NCBI GenBank assembly: GCA_024529925.1
Contig: JAFEUB010000786.1
Location: forward strand, 86,001 to 150,000
DNA length: 64,000 bases
Reading direction: 5' to 3'
DNA from: Ophthalmolycus amberensis
Lineage: Eukaryota; Chordata; Actinopteri; Perciformes; Zoarcidae
Shown here: piece by piece, positions 1 through 13,574 of the stretch
How the letters are laid out: the number at the start of each line of letters is the position of its first letter
Position numbering within the stretch: the stretch's first letter is position 1
Made by a program: the position numbers and the translations under genes
The notes under the pieces: model-generated
What the model saw: the letters and a program-made list of their open reading frames with translations, nothing else
Databases searched by the model: none
Told to the model about the DNA's origin: nothing

Positions 1-1337
1 CAATGTCCAGTCCCTGGATGCTCACCGGTGTCGGAGGAGGGCGTTTGCCCCGGCGGAAGTCCACCACCAGCTCCTTGGTCTTGCTGGAGTTGATGTGGAG
101 GCGGTTCCGCTGGCACCATCCTAAAAAGTCCTGGTTTAGTTCCCTGTATTCTCTGTCATCATCGGCGGAGATGAGGCCGACAATTGCAGAGTCGTCAGAG
201 AACTTTTGCAGGTGGCAGTTTGCAGAGTTATGTTTGAAGTCCGAGGTGTAAATGGAGAAGAGGAATGGAGCTAGAACGGTTCCCTGTGGGGCCCCTGTGC
301 TGCAGGACACCCGATCTGACTCACACTCCCGTATCCGCACATACTGTGGACGGTTGGTGAGGTAGTCCAGGATCCATGCAGTGAGGTGGTGGTCCACCCC
401 GGTCTGCTCCAGCTTGTCCCTCAGAAGCAAAGGCTGGATGGTGTTGAAGGCACTGGAGAAGTCGTAGAACATGACTCTCACAGTGCTTCCAGCCTTTTCC
501 AGGTGAGAGAGGCATCTCTGCAGCAGGAAGATGACGGCGTCATCCACCCCGATGCCGGACTGGTAGGCGAACTGAAGTGGGTCCAGGGATGAACTCACCA
601 GAGGGCGGAGATGGGCAAGGACCAGCCTCTCCAGGGTCTTCATCAGGTGGGATGTCAACGCCACCGGCCTGTAGCTGTTGAGGTCCTTGGGCCGCGGGTT
701 CTTTGGTACCGGTACCACGCAGGATGTCTTCCATAGCTGTGGTACTTTCCCCAGCCTCAAGCTCAAGTTGAATACGTGCTCCGCTATCCCGCACAGCTGG
801 TCTGCGCAGGATTTGAGGAGCCTTGAGCTGATGCCGTCTGGACCCGTGGCCTTCCTCGCCTTGATCCTCCTCAGTTCATTCCTCACTTGGTTGAGGGACA
901 CTCTGGGGGGTGGGGTGCTGTGTGTTGGAGTGGGGGTGGGTTGCTGGTCGTAGGGTGCTGGGTGTGAGAGGTGTGGAGGGGAGCCGAGTGCTGTGGGAAG
1001 GGGGGAGGTGGAGGCGGGGTAATGATCCACAGTGGATGCAGATGATGGGGGTTGCAGCAGCAGGGAGGACTGGGTGGGGGGAGGGGTGGGTGGCTGGTCA
1101 AATCTGTTAAAAAATAAGTTCAGCTCATTCACCCACTTATGGTCCCCCTCAGGCTGTTGGTTGGGCCCCTTGAACCCAGAAATCGCCTTGAGGCCCTTCC
1201 AGACCCCGGCGGTGTTATTCTGCTGCAGCTGGTCCTCCATCTTCATCCTGTAGACATCTTTCCCCTCCCTGATCTTCGTCCGCAGCTCCCTCTGCACAGT
1301 CCTCAGCTCCTCTTTGTTGCCAGATCTAAAAACCCTC
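1..1337 (-). mobile_element. Non-LTR retrotransposon (LINE) reverse transcriptase, partial, runs off the left edge
   Basis: One minus-strand frame is open from an in-frame TAG near 1340 down to base 1, about 445 codons, with the C-terminal part outside the window. From the upstream end it holds a basic helical stretch (KEELRTVQRELRTKIREGK), a proline-rich linker (about 900-1110), then the reverse transcriptase fingers and palm: NSYRPVALTSHLMKTLERL, YDFSSAFNTIQP (first catalytic Asp), GAPQGTVLAPFLFSIYTSD and KFSDDSAIVG, the FSDD form of the YxDD box. These are non-LTR reverse transcriptase motifs of the CR1/L2/Rex group; I do not assign a finer family. No endonuclease domain precedes it, so the copy is probably 5'-truncated near 1340. 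The frame has no internal stop, so the copy is fairly young or well preserved. Confidence 0.88.
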
Positions 1338-1454
1338 TTCTACCCTTTCATGGTATTCTCTGAAGTATTTTAGTGAAGAACTAACAATTTACATATCTTA
1401 TTGGTTCAGCGGATATTTGGTTATAAACCAAAGTTTTTGAACGAATGACCAACG

Positions 1455-1750
1455 GTAGCAGTTATAGTGAGGAGAACATGATGATGCTTTTTCCAAATTT
1501 CACAGCAATCCATCAAATAGTAATTTAGTTATTTTACTGAAAACCAATAATGCCAGCCTCATGGTGGTGCTAGAGGAAAAGTCAGGGGATCATCAAAGTC
1601 GGTAGGATTCATCCTCTGGGGACCATGAATATCTGTATAAAAATTCCCAGCAATCCATCTAATAGTAGTTGAGATATTTCAGTCTGGATCAAAGTGTTGG
1701 GCCGACTAACTTTACCATCCATGGAGCCACACAGCGTGACTAAAATCAGC
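1455..1750. repeat. Dispersed teleost repeat fragment
   Basis: Contains the phrases 'gaggaaaagtcaggggatca', 'ggattcatcctctggggacc' and 'gttgagatatttcagtctgg'. The same phrases recur, diverged, at about 15180-15640 and 17740-17960, so this is a dispersed repeat and not unique sequence. No coding frame is convincing. The rest of 1340-2374 holds only a (CA)n microsatellite at about 2133-2164. Confidence 0.6.
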
Positions 1751-2129
1751 TTGACAACCTGTGTCATTTTGCTGAAATAGAAGTGTGCGTAGGAAGTTAA
1801 AATCAAATACAAAAATAAAATAAAAAATACTTTCCATGGCGCTCTCTTGGAAGGGTGAAGGGAAAAGAAACGTTACCACACCCAGGAAATTCCAGCATGT
1901 CCTTTATTTGAGCTCTCAGTGAATTATCACTGACCAACCATCTGCCAGTTTGTTTACTCTGTTTCCATGGTCACGCACAAAAGCTCAGGGGCCCACCTCA
2001 GCTCCAGCGAAACTATCAAAGCTCACCACACCCGTATCAACTTATTTTGACACATGGATGAATGCCTAACTGTTTATGAATGTTTTTGGCGTGTTTAAAT
2101 AGCCATCTCTGCCATGGAGATCCCTGTCT

Positions 2130-2165
<36 letters not shown>

Positions 2166-2374
2166 AGAGTAAATGTTTACCTGGATGAGCTGCCCAACTT
2201 GCCTCGCCTTTTCCCTCGCTCACTGACGCAACGGCACACACACAAACACAGAGTGAAACCTTGTTTTATAGAGGTGAATGAAACTGTATCCTAGAAGGTG
2301 AGTCACAGTCATCTTTATATGCCAATGTCTGCCTGGTACCATACTGGCCCAAATATAACATTATATATATATAT

Positions 2375-3104
2375 TAGTGCTGGGCAACAATTACAATTTT
2401 TTTGCGATTAATCGCATTGTTATGCGCAAAATTCAATAATGAATTCAAAAGTAGTGTATTGCGCACTTTTATTTTAAAAGTACTGCTATATGAACAAAAG
2501 TCCAATAACATTTGGTTTACAAACACTTTAAACAAATAAGGTGCTTTTTAACAGCAGTATTCCCTTTACACAGTAGCAGTTAAAATACAGTTATAATGAT
2601 TCTGATAATAGATATTCAGCTGGAGTTTTTTTTTGAATGTTTGTTAAATTCTCAGTAGCGATAACTAAATGTTATGTTTATTATACATATTCCAAACAAA
2701 AACACTTTAAAAACTCAAAAAAATTTTTTTTTAATGAATCATTTCTTTTTTGCTTTTTTTGGTATTTTGGTCAGACACATATGCAACGCTGATTACCGTA
2801 ATATGTGTGGTATTTGTTATAAATGTAAGTTGGTACATAGAGGGTGATAAGAAGCTGTACATGCAGGGACTTAGGACCCAGGGGAATGTAGGTGAAGGAA
2901 ACAGGAAGAGACGGAAGTGACGCCACACAAACACAGCTGTTCACTGGCCGGCCAGTTCTGCCGGCCGGTTCCGCCGGTTCTGGTGTTAAAAATGTCCGCT
3001 TAATAATAAAAAAATTAACTGCGTTGAAGTGCGATAAAATAATTGTCGCCGTTAATTAATTAATGCTTTAACGCAACAATAACGCGTTAACTTGCCCAGC
3101 ACTA
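2375..3104. mobile_element. Non-autonomous hAT-type element (MITE-like), 730 bp
   Basis: The ends are inverted repeats: TAGTGCTGGGCAA on the left and TTGCCCAGCACTA on the right. They are flanked by an 8-bp direct duplication, atatatat, at 2367-2374 and 3105-3112. An 8-bp duplication is the hAT signature, although here the target lies in an AT-repeat, so the duplication is less decisive than in the other elements. Both ends carry a 'gcgattaatcgc'/'gcgttaa'-type subterminal palindrome. No transposase is encoded. An internal block at about 2765-2940 is shared with the element at 26351-27824. Confidence 0.75.
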
Positions 3105-6100
3105 ATATATATATAGATATATATATCTATATATATATATACATATATATTCTGGATTTGAAATACTTAAAAAAATATCTGAATTGAAATGTTTTATGAG
3201 GTAGGCAACGCAGCCAACACGTTTGTTAGACCAATATCGGCAACCTCTGGAGCTGAGAAATAATGCCATTATAAAGTTGGGCATAACAAAGGTTGTGGTC
3301 GCTCTGAGTGACAGTGTTATAATTTATGAAATTCATGAGTTATGAAATTACATCAGACTTCTGAGAATAAAGACTTAATTGTGAGTTCACAGAATTGGAA
3401 AAAACATTGTTTGACTTCTTACAATACTTGTATCAACATATAAAGTCAGATATCTGACCTAAAGCTGTTCTGCTGCTCTTAAGGTTTCATTCTTTTACAG
3501 TTTTCGAAACCTTTTAATGGAAATCTCACTGACGTCCTAGCAGTGAGTCATTTAAACTCCGAGCGACATCAAGCTAATGGTGATCCAGAAGTTCCCAAAG
3601 ATACCAAATATGTCACAAAACCTCATGGAAACATTGATAAAATGATGCACAAGATATTTATCCATATTTTACATTTTACATAATGATGCAGCCACTTTTT
3701 TTCCATACACATAACATTTATAAATCATTTGCCCCAAAATAGAAGTTATTTATCCGTCAATGTAATTCTGTATGTGGGCTAAATCTTAAACTGTTATTTA
3801 GTGACACTCGCCAGCAATCTTTGGAGATGAATATTACTCTGCTAATCACGCCCATACAATTCTAAAATAGAATCAAATAGAATCGAGTGAAGCTAACCCC
3901 ATACCTTCAGACTGCAGTGCCATCAGTAAAGTTTGGCGAGTAACACTCTTATTTTAAATAGACATGATGCGTGCATGTGCTGGCAATGGTAGTGTTCAAA
4001 TATATTCGAAAAAACAGCTTGCATCAAAATCAGATTTTTAAAAAGACGTTAAAACCACAGATATAACAAATACATTTTGGGGATTTATACCTATCTAGCT
4101 ATAAGCCATGTTGGAGCGACGTCAACGTATCAGGGTTGGTTCGCTTCCAGCTGTGTCAGACAGTCAACACTTTAGCTTAAAAAAGTAAGATATTGTTTAA
4201 AAATTAAATCATTGTGCCTGACATTAGTCCGTGATGGCTGTAATATTTTTTCTAATTAGCCCCCAATGTGATGCCTTTTCGGCAGTTGATAAGGAAAAAA
4301 ATTGCAGTGACAGTTAACAGTGTAAAGCATATTGTAATAAAAAACAAAGAAGAAAATCCTAAAACAGGAGGCCCACAGGAAAAGCTTCAAGACACTAAAT
4401 AAATGGTGCTGAGGACATACGGTGGTCAGTCGCAGCTGTTTTGGGGGATAAACGGACAACGGGAAAGTGTAGTATAATACCAGGGCTTCCCTGCCCAAAC
4501 CGGCCGGTGCAGACGCCGCCAGCAGCCAACCGTGTCAGCAGAGCGTTATTCTGAAAACCAGGCCTGTCGGAGAGGAAAAAACAATTGGTGCCACAACATG
4601 GAACCAAGGGCTGAAATGCTAACAAAATGCCCGTAACTAGCTTGCTAAAAACATCAGATTTCAGCATCTGAAATGATTATTTTAGCACCCTATGTCTACC
4701 GGGGGTGCAGCTGATAACTACAATGATGATGGGACAAGTTAGCAGGGTTTTAGCAAGCCAATGTAGTTCACTAAGGCACCTGCAACCATAATAGTGCGTA
4801 GCTTTCTGATTTATCCGCATTCAGGTCTAACAGCTTAGCTTAATTTACAGATGTCAGTCTTAAACTGACATTTAGACAAATTGCTTGCTGCACATGTCAG
4901 AACACTGAATGTCAGAATCCCAGTTTTCCCATTCTTCCCGCTAATGCCTCACTTCTCTCTTCCTCAAGGCTCTGTTTTTTGGCACCTTATAAAAACTTAG
5001 TTCTGGGTTCTTCACCCTGTTATAGTGCATCCCACCACACGGCAGCTTCTGGGCATTTTTCAGTTGTTTGCTAGCAGAAGAAAGTGACTATAGGAGGCAC
5101 CTTCACGCAATACAAAGTCAATGTAAAGTGATGAATTGTGGACGGGACCTAAATACTCCAACGCTGCAGTGTCGTTGTCTGTTACGGCGACAGTTTGTCA
5201 ACGACTTTAACCTTGTAAAACTCATTTTTGCATCCAGGAGTAACACAATAGTGGCCTCCCTTTTGTTCTCTTCAGTCCTGTGGCTTCTCCGTTTCTGTAG
5301 TTCACTGTTCCTACTTGTTGTACCAGTTGAACTGAGCCTGGATATAACGGAGCTTCTTACATTTCTGTTCATTTAGATAAAGCTTGAAATCTAATTATCT
5401 TGTAGTTATGGCCTTTTCTTTTCTTATTCCCGATTTCACTATGTGCTGCAGAGCCCTGTGTCTCCCTGTGTTTGTGTAAAACTATCTTACCCTCTTTGTC
5501 CACAGTCTGTTCGAGGCTCCTTTGTCCTGAAGTTGGGCCATCTCATTATGTTCAAGACTTTCTTTGTATTTGCGTCAGGAGATAACCTCCAAGTTCCTTT
5601 GAAATTCCCAAAATAGATCAGACCTGACACTCCCAGTACACATGTGCAGCAGCACGTCGTCTACCCATTCACAAAGGTTTGGGTATCACTGCACTGACAA
5701 AGACATGGCAGGTCTATAGCAACACAATGGTTGGTTAGTTTTATGCGGGTAGTGTAATGACAGTAGAGGGCAAATCTGTCTTTGGGAGTAAGACGATTAA
5801 TCTTGTCAAACACAGGCAATATAAATTCTGCTTGTCACACACACACACTTAAAGAGTTTCCAGCCTCCCATGCTTTTGTGTTGCCCACATGATTCTCTGA
5901 ATTGCTCGCTGATGTCAGAGATAGAGCTTCCCTCAGGGTTATTCTCGTCTGTTGAATCTGTGTTAAAAGGCCGAGGTGTTTGTGTGAGCCGGTGACCGAG
6001 GTATGGGACGCGTCCACAGATGGGAATGTAAACACAAAAGAATCAGGCAGAGACGCATGAATAAATAACACTGAGACACTTTATTGGTGATCAAATTCCA

Positions 6101-8785
6101 TCCCTTTTCCAGAGCGAGATGAGGAGTGTTTCTCTGACCTATAACAACAGCAGTGCAATAAATAAAACCGAAACAGACATCGTAGCAATAGTCCAACATA
6201 CAAACATACTCACACGGTCGTTAGCAATAAATAATCACACTAAATAAATTAAATTCTAACAAGTTGTGTCTAATGAAGCAGTCTATTCACTCTACTGCTT
6301 TCTCAGGTCCTCAGACTCCTCTGGTCCGCTTCGTCTTTGAGTCGTGCAGCCGGCTGGGGACAGATGGAGAGAAATCAAAGGTCAATAAATATGTGGAAAG
6401 TAGCGACAACGAGCATTTTATGAAAAAGCAAAACTATTTTGGAAGATATCAAAACTGCTCTTTAAAAGGAAGATGAGGTGACAGATATATTGCCAATCCT
6501 TTTTATCTGTAGATTTAGTTTACACACTCGTTGGTTGCTTCGTTAAAGATTGTCAGTACAGTTTTTAAAGCCGTAGATTTATTTTATGCCATTACAGCAT
6601 CTTACAAATGATTGTGAGTCCCTGGTTTCACTTTGACCTTCTTTACTCGCCATGGTTTGATTATTAACATTCTGGGTGTGTTACTTCTCCTAATAAGATC
6701 AAACACTCTGGTGAAACTGTTTAACGTGTTTACCACCTGTCAAATTCTCTGACCACTCCTTCCTTGTCATTGTCCCGTCAGACTTTGTTGTAGCAATGTC
6801 GCCGTCTCTAGCGTAACTAAATATTTTTCCACATTAATAAAAAAAGCGAAAGGAATTCATGCTCATGAAGTTGGTGAGGACGTATGTGAGGATGTAACTT
6901 ACGGCATTTTTTGAGTCAACAAAGTTACAAGTTAAAAGTTCATGCAGCTGTGAAGTGAATCTGCTATACAGGTTTCAGCTAACGCTTCAATCTTCACTGT
7001 ATGTGTGAGGCAGACTTGCTTTTCTCAGGGTGGACACTGAGTGACGCGCAGGCCCGTGAGGAGAATGCTGCACGGCCACATTGTTTGTCTCGAGGCTAAA
7101 ATTTCTGTGTGAACACGTGGTGCCTTTGTGTGTGCATGAGGTCAGGCATTAGTTCCCTCTGCACCTATCACGTTTTTTTCCCATCCGAATTAACACATAT
7201 GTTCCCTCAGCCTGATGTTCCCTGATCATCATCCTTGGCACATCTTAAAATCTGTCTATAACGTATTGAGATATCACACCAACAATATCCAATATAGAGA
7301 GACGGTCTGGCACTAACTGCCTTTGTTGGTTGGGTTGATTGGGTTTACGGATGAGGAGTGAGATTGGTTAGGGTGAGAATATCAGGGTAAGCTAATCAGA
7401 GGCAGAGTAGGACGGGTCGTGTCTTTACCATAGTAAGAGAAAAAGATCATGACTGGGAAGCTCTGATGATGTCATTCTGCATAATAATTAGCCATGTGCT
7501 GTGCATGTGTGTTTGATGTAGACTATATTTTGAGCAACGGACGTTTGTTTTCAGGATAACAAGGTTGTCGGATGAAAAGGATTTCGGTCCAATGGGACAT
7601 TTTTCCGACTATTGGGGATTTAGCATCATGGGCCGTTGGAACAACGTCATGGCACCGGAGGAGGTACTGTTCTCAGGGAACATATTGTTGAGGGAACATA
7701 GACACGCAAATAAGTGGAGTGATTAAGCTGTTACATCAGCGTCATCGCGTGTCGAGTCAGTGTGTCAGTAGTGTTATTGTTTTGACGCACAGGTGAATGT
7801 GTACGATCTGAGCCAATGGTTTTTCTTTACGCTGGTATGCGCCGGTGCAGCGACGGGACAGGCCGTGACATCCCCCGAGCTAATCCCGGCTGATTCCTCC
7901 AGTGGGGATTCCTCTCTGCGTGATGCAACCCGCTGTGTTCAATAACAACAACAACAGGCGTACAGGATCTTCCGTCACTCTCTGAGCCCACTCTTTCCTG
8001 TTTGGCTTAAGGCTCACGTGAGCAGAGCGGCCCGACACCGCCCTCCGAGGACTTAAGCAAGACTTTTGGAAGAAATAAATCACCAACATATACACCGTTG
8101 CACGACCTTCTTACAGCATCACAGTATGTTTGCGGAAATGGCATTAACACAGCATCAGCTTGGGGAATTGGTTTGGGTTTTCATTTGGACTCCCAGCAAT
8201 TGACTGCTTGCTGAAAAAGACTTGTTAGCATGTGATTAAACAAAATGACGAAACGTTAGCTCATAGATTTATTTTAGAGCTCTTTTCTTTTTCAATGCTT
8301 CCGTTTCAGACCACACCGGCAGCACACACAGAGCACAGTCAGGAGAACTCGGAGTATCTTATTACAAATACAGGGCTTTGGAGAAAGAAACAAGGAGATA
8401 TTTTGAATAGACTACATTGACTGAAATGTTCAATATATGTATGTTAAAAACGTCACCAGTGTTCATTGACAAAAATGATATTAATTGTTACGGTTTTCTT
8501 CGATTAAGATAAGACTAAGATGCCCAGACTTTTAGAAAGACAGGATGAGGTTGAATAAATATGCTAAAAACTAACAAGGACATTTGACATGTGCTGGATT
8601 AGGACATGGACATGACTAGATTGGACCATCACTATTTAGTGAGATGTAAATTAAAGTTTTCAAGTTTAGGGGTGTTGAGATGATTTATGAATGGCATGTT
8701 GTCAGAATTGAATTGATGCAGTATTAATTGTTGAGCTGTAAAGAAGTTAAAACCTCGGTGAAACCTACCTCGTAACTTGACGCCC
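3105..8785. other. Intergenic region downstream of areg, no supported gene
   Basis: Starts with an interrupted (AT)n tract (3105-3150). I saw no EGF-type cysteine pattern, no transmembrane exon in phase with splice sites, and no long open frame on either strand. A short CA run lies near 5838-5848. Part of the right end should be areg 3' untranslated sequence. Confidence 0.5.
8268..8273 (-). promoter_or_regulatory. Candidate areg polyadenylation signal
   Basis: AATAAA on the minus strand (tttatt on plus), about 515 bases after the areg stop codon. It is the first canonical hexamer I noticed downstream. Other hexamers follow further on (for example near 6082), so the true 3' end is uncertain. 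Confidence 0.35.
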
Positions 8786-11700
8786 TCACACCACAACGTC
8801 CCCGGTGGGTTTCTGTAGCTTCTCCTGCTCTGTCCCAGTTCCCAGGTAGGATGCCAGGAAGTTTTTATGTGACCTGTAACTACAAAAGATGTTCAACGTG
8901 AGCATAAAAGCCGATTGTAGTTCATGTGATTATCAGGCGATCACAGTTAAGTTATATTGAAGTTCGGAGTCAGTTACATGGCTCTGATCCTGTCTGAACA
9001 AATGAAGTTCAAGGTGTTTTTTTTACAGCACAATACATTGTTATACAAGTTTGATACTCTGTTTTGGTCAGAAATTAAATTAGAGGTAGTTTCAATCTCC
9101 GAGAATGAAGTTCTACTTTCTCTCAGCCTCCCCTCCGAAGTACTTTGGCTACTTGTGGCTGTAAAACAGTGGACTTTGACTTTGACCCACATTCCGATGA
9201 TAGATGTAATTTGATCTATTGATAAGGAACTGTGGTTATACATTAAATGACTAGTCACTCCATTGCAGTAAGCAAGAAATGGCAGTTGAATGAGTAACAC
9301 ATCCATCCACGTAACAATTTAGGGGTGGAAATGAAAAGTCTACAATAAAAAGTAAGAATGAGACGTGAAGGCTGTCGAAGTCTTTGAGTCCAGCTTAAGA
9401 AGGTGGTGAGCAATACCTGTCTAGTGTGGGCGTGTTTGGGCGTGTTTATGTGCTTTTTGATGTGTCAGTGCGTTCGAGTGCCAAGAAGTGTTCCTGGGCA
9501 GGATGTGTGGATTGTGTTATGTAGAGATTTGCGGGTTGTGGATGGTTGCCCTCATGCATTTTTGCTTCAGTGTCAATAATCCAAAACAAATATTTAAAGA
9601 AATCAGAGAAGAAAAAGAGGGTTGCATTCTGTATATTGTCATCAGGTTCATATGTTGTGAGTTTTGAGTTAAACGTTTGAACAATTTAAAATGTTATACA
9701 CAGAGATGATGCTTTATACAAAAGTGCTGAGACAGTCAAAGCATGTGTAATAATGTAAGTCAATGGTCTCACTTGTTTGGACACATTTATCACGTGTCTC
9801 TACATTTATGGACATTGAAGTATCATTTTGGGAAACTGGGTTAATCTAGAAAGTCTTAGCTGTCGATCTTAATGATCGTATCATTTTGGAGTCTTTTTGA
9901 TTTCGATGAAAAATGTTTTATACATGTACAAAAATGGGAAATGAGCTGAGGAAAATGGGAAATGTTTCTTGGAGAAGCTGAAAAATAGATCAACAATTAA
10001 ATGGCTTTCCCAAAAAAGGAAATAAGATGATCTAGTAAAAGATAAATAGAAGCGTCAAATTTAAATTTATTAAACTGATGGTAGGTCAAGGAAAAGCAAA
10101 ATGCGTTATAATTCATCTTATGCTATGATTTTTTAACTATTAATATTATTCATTGATGTACTTGTCCGTGTACAGTGTTTGGGGCTCCATATGATTTCCC
10201 TCTGTATCTCCCAGTTCCTATTTTGGCAAAATCCCCATGTGTAGCCACAACAATGCTAATCACTGCCACCTTTATTAGCTTGAGCAGGGTTCAGACTACC
10301 TTTGAGATGCACTTAAAGTAGCTACTGGCCTTCATACACCTACCATCGAGGAGACCGTATCAGTTTTACCGCTTGATCCCTCACTGGATTCCCACCCACC
10401 GACACTCATTTCCCTTCTGAAAGTTTTAATGTGAAAATGCGTGTCTGCGCGTCTGCACGTGGCCGTGAGACACCTGTGTACTCACTGGGCGCAAGTCATG
10501 AGCAGGATGGCGGTGCAGCTGATGACCGACAGGACCACAGCGATGATCACTAAGACCGTCTGTACCAACTCGGTGTTGTTGATCTGGTCCGACTGGGTCT
10601 GAATTGTCAGAGACTGGATCCCACAGCGCTCCCCGTCGTAGCCCTTCATACATCTGCAGAGCGGAGAGTTAACAGAACCGACTGATCAGCCACAGAGGAG
10701 ACGTGACATCAGATATTGAACTAAAAGACGTTTGAAGGAGGTTTAAACTTGTTCACACCGATAAGATGCACATCAGGAAATGGAACTGTATCTCTCATTA
10801 TTAATTGGAAATTGAAATATGAATTGGGTCATGTAATTTCTATTCTTTCTATTCATACTCACATGCACACTGGCTCCTGTAGGCCCTCTATGTACTTGCA
10901 GTAACCGTGGATGCAGTAGCTCAGGTGGGTGGAGGTGCAGGGATCCTCTGTGGTGCTGAGAGTCGATGTGTATCCGTTGGTGTAGAACATGTGCTCGGGG
11001 CTGAGAGGCGTCGTGCTTTTGCTCCTGTGCCTGTTCTTCTTCTTGCCTTTGCCTTTCCTTTTCCTCTTCCCATCTTTACCGGGATGTGGTTCTGTGGCAG
11101 GAGATTTAGTTTCAACTTAAGAGGACTTTGACTGAAGGTCCTGAATTTCTTTAAACCAAAAACCTTTTCATTATCATTACGTTATCATAGACAACATTTT
11201 TCAAACCAAAGATGAGTCAAGAGAAAGAATTCAAGAAAATGATTATATGATTTCAAAAGCCATAACAGAAAACGGCATGTCATTGATAGAAAGCGAAAGC
11301 CAAATTATGCACGGTATTTCATACATCAATTGCATTCATCATTGACTTGTGTACTGTATTCAAATACTACTGAAAGAGGGGAAACATTATCTTTTATTTT
11401 GTACTTTCCCTCCCCTTTCTGGTCGACCTTTGTTTGAAGAAAAAAAAATGTCAGTAGTCAACGGCGAAAGAGAAAATATTTTTTTATCCTGTTGAATTGT
11501 GCCATAAATTACACATGTTTGTAAATTTAAGTAGTTTTGAATTCAAGAAAGTCAAAAAAAATGTTGTCAAACCGTTGAAGTGTAAGACTTACACTTCAGT
11601 AAGAAAAATATCGTAATTAGAAAAAACTACCCAAAGGTTGCAACGTCATGACTTTCTCTCTCGCTAAAGCTACGATGTTTGTGTGTTACGTACCAGGATG

Positions 11701-13145
11701 TACCCACTCGAGGAACCTGACTAACTTTCACAGAGCTGCTGTTTTCAACATGGCCAGGCTTGTCGTGATTTTCCCATCTTTTATTACTTTTAGTAAAACG
11801 TGCCACGGCAACGGCCCTGTGGGTGTTGGTGACACATTGTGCGAGATTAGAGTTGTAGTTCACTGAGCGGTTTCACACAATACAAAATGGTTTTACGACT
11901 TAACCTATCGCAAACTGTGATTTTCTCCACTTGCAAAATTATCTTTTATATTAAAAAACATTACAATGTGTAAATTCATGGCACAATTCAAACGGGATCA
12001 AAAAATGATTTGTCTCTCGCAATAGACGACCGTACGTATTTTTGTCCAAAATAAGGTCCTGTGGGAGAACACTGGAAGCAGAGAGACACTGCCTCTCTAT
12101 AAACAGAATATCATCATCATCATCATCTGTCAATTTTGTTTCTCTGTTTTGTTCAGGAAATATAGATTTACCGATCACAGATGTAGTTATTCTATTAATG
12201 GTCAAATATGAGCTTCAACCCATATCAACTAGCATTTGAAGTGGAATAAAAGAGTTTTGATGGTCGTACCAAGAGGGCTGAAATTTTCGTTGTCCCCTCC
12301 CGAAACCTCCTCGTCTACCTCCAGCTCGTCATCGTCGACCAGCGAAGTCTGGAGGCCTTCCCCGGAGGCCGGACCCCCGGTCACTCGGGCTAGTTCAACG
12401 GAGAACGTGGCCTCAGATCCCTGAGCACCTCCAGCACCCGAGACTACTGTAAAGCCAACAGGACACAGAGATAAAGAGTGAGATCACGTCAAAGCTCCAT
12501 CGAGATATGAAAGTGATGAGCAGCGAGGAGCAATCAGGGTCAAAGTCTACATCATATGATGCAGTTTAACGTGGGTTTATATGTCTACGCACGTTTTTGG
12601 GAGCATGAAAAGATGAATTCTTAATATCTAGAATGACATAAATTAAAAATATATATATCTTTTCACCCTATAGTGACCGGGAACATGATGTTGCTTAGTT
12701 ACTTACAGTTGGAATTGTCAGACGTTCACATCTGACTCATCCATTCATCTTAAAATATCGAGAGCTTGCAAATTAGACACTGTAATCGCACTGAAACCAG
12801 TACAACCAGTCACACATCCAGAGCTGCGCTGTACCTGAATGCATCGTTCACACCAGCCAACAACAATGATGAACAAGGCTCCACCGTAGGGCCAATGAAG
12901 TATTTGAAGTATGTCGACCTTTTCACTTTACACGCGCTTCTAACACAAATTAGAAAAAACACCTGACAATCTCTCTCTTGTCCTCACATGCAGAGACATT
13001 TGTTCATTCATTCCTTCACCCCTCCTCCTCCTGTCCTCATACCATTTCACATTCATCGATTGATTCACGCTCTCTGCACACAGAATACAAGTACAAGTCC
13101 AGACTTACCGAAGCATAGGAGACAGGTGATGGCGAGAGGGTTCAT
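8786..13145 (-). CDS. areg: Amphiregulin-like EGF-family ligand precursor, 232 aa, 5 exons
   Basis: Exons are 13109-13145, 12270-12446, 10863-11091, 10486-10653 and 8786-8873. They total 699 bases, all with GT-AG introns and matching phases. The product is a type I membrane precursor cut at the surface to release an EGF-receptor ligand. Seen in order: signal peptide (MNPLAITCLLCF...), an acidic propeptide (DDDELEVDEE near residue 55), a heparin-binding-type basic run (KRKRKGKGKKKNRHRSK, residues 80-96), then an EGF domain with cysteines at 123, 131, 136, 147, 149 and 158 ending GERCG. A hydrophobic segment spans about 181-202, and a 28-residue tail ends DVVV. The basic run plus GERCG resembles AREG; HBEGF is the main alternative. 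Position downstream of ereg and epgn favours areg. The intron inside the EGF domain falls between cysteines 5 and 6, as in ereg and epgn. Confidence 0.9.
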
Positions 13146-13280
13146 ATCCTAGGAAGAGTGTTGTGTGTACGGCGGTCCTGCGCTGATCTGTGCGTGCAAG
13201 TGTGTGTTGGAGTGTGTGTGTGTGTGTTTCTCCCCTGCTGATAGAGATTGTGCTTTGCTCTCTTTACCTCCTGGGTGCAG

Positions 13281-13288
13281 CTTTTATA
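13281..13288 (-). promoter_or_regulatory. TATA box of areg
   Basis: TATAAAAG on the minus strand, about 136 bases upstream of the areg start codon. This fits a transcription start roughly 105 bases upstream of the ATG. A (GT)n tract follows immediately upstream of the promoter (13330-13400). Confidence 0.6.
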
Positions 13289-13329
13289 ACCAACGCCTGC
13301 CTGCCTCTCAACTCCAAGGAGAAAGAAGG

Positions 13330-13345
13330 GTGTGTGTGTGTGAGT

Positions 13346-13378
<33 letters not shown>

Positions 13379-13542
13379 TGTGTCTGTGTGTCTGTGTGTC
13401 TAATGATTAATCTGCCCCGAGCAACACTTTTTGCGTCTCATGTTCTCACACATTATGAGGCTTCTATCGGGGAATAATAAGTCCAAACGAGATCGAGACA
13501 CAAAACAGTTTGATGTATTCTGACATGTGTCTCGTCGCCATT

Positions 13543-13574
<32 letters not shown>

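Noticed and set aside
5963..6071. Short minus-strand frame starting with a signal-like sequence (MRLCLILLCLHSH)
   Set aside because: Stops after 36 residues, has no splice-linked continuation and lies next to a poly-A-type hexamer. Probably chance.
6305..6352. Possible alternative last exon for areg (minus strand, after a CCCCAG acceptor), giving a short basic tail
   Set aside because: The phase fits, but the peptide has no likeness to ligand tails. The exon at 8786-8873 fits better in length, phase and position. Only RNA data could revive it.
3105..8785. Search for betacellulin (btc) exons left of areg
   Set aside because: No split EGF cysteine pattern, GxRC motif or membrane exon with matching splice phase was seen on either strand.
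11627..11866. Paired frames on both strands inside areg intron 2
   Set aside because: No splice link to areg, no domain, and antisense frames of the same length point to chance.
13165..13477. Two overlapping Cys/Val-rich frames
   Set aside because: Products of the GT microsatellite; they overlap the areg promoter and first exon.
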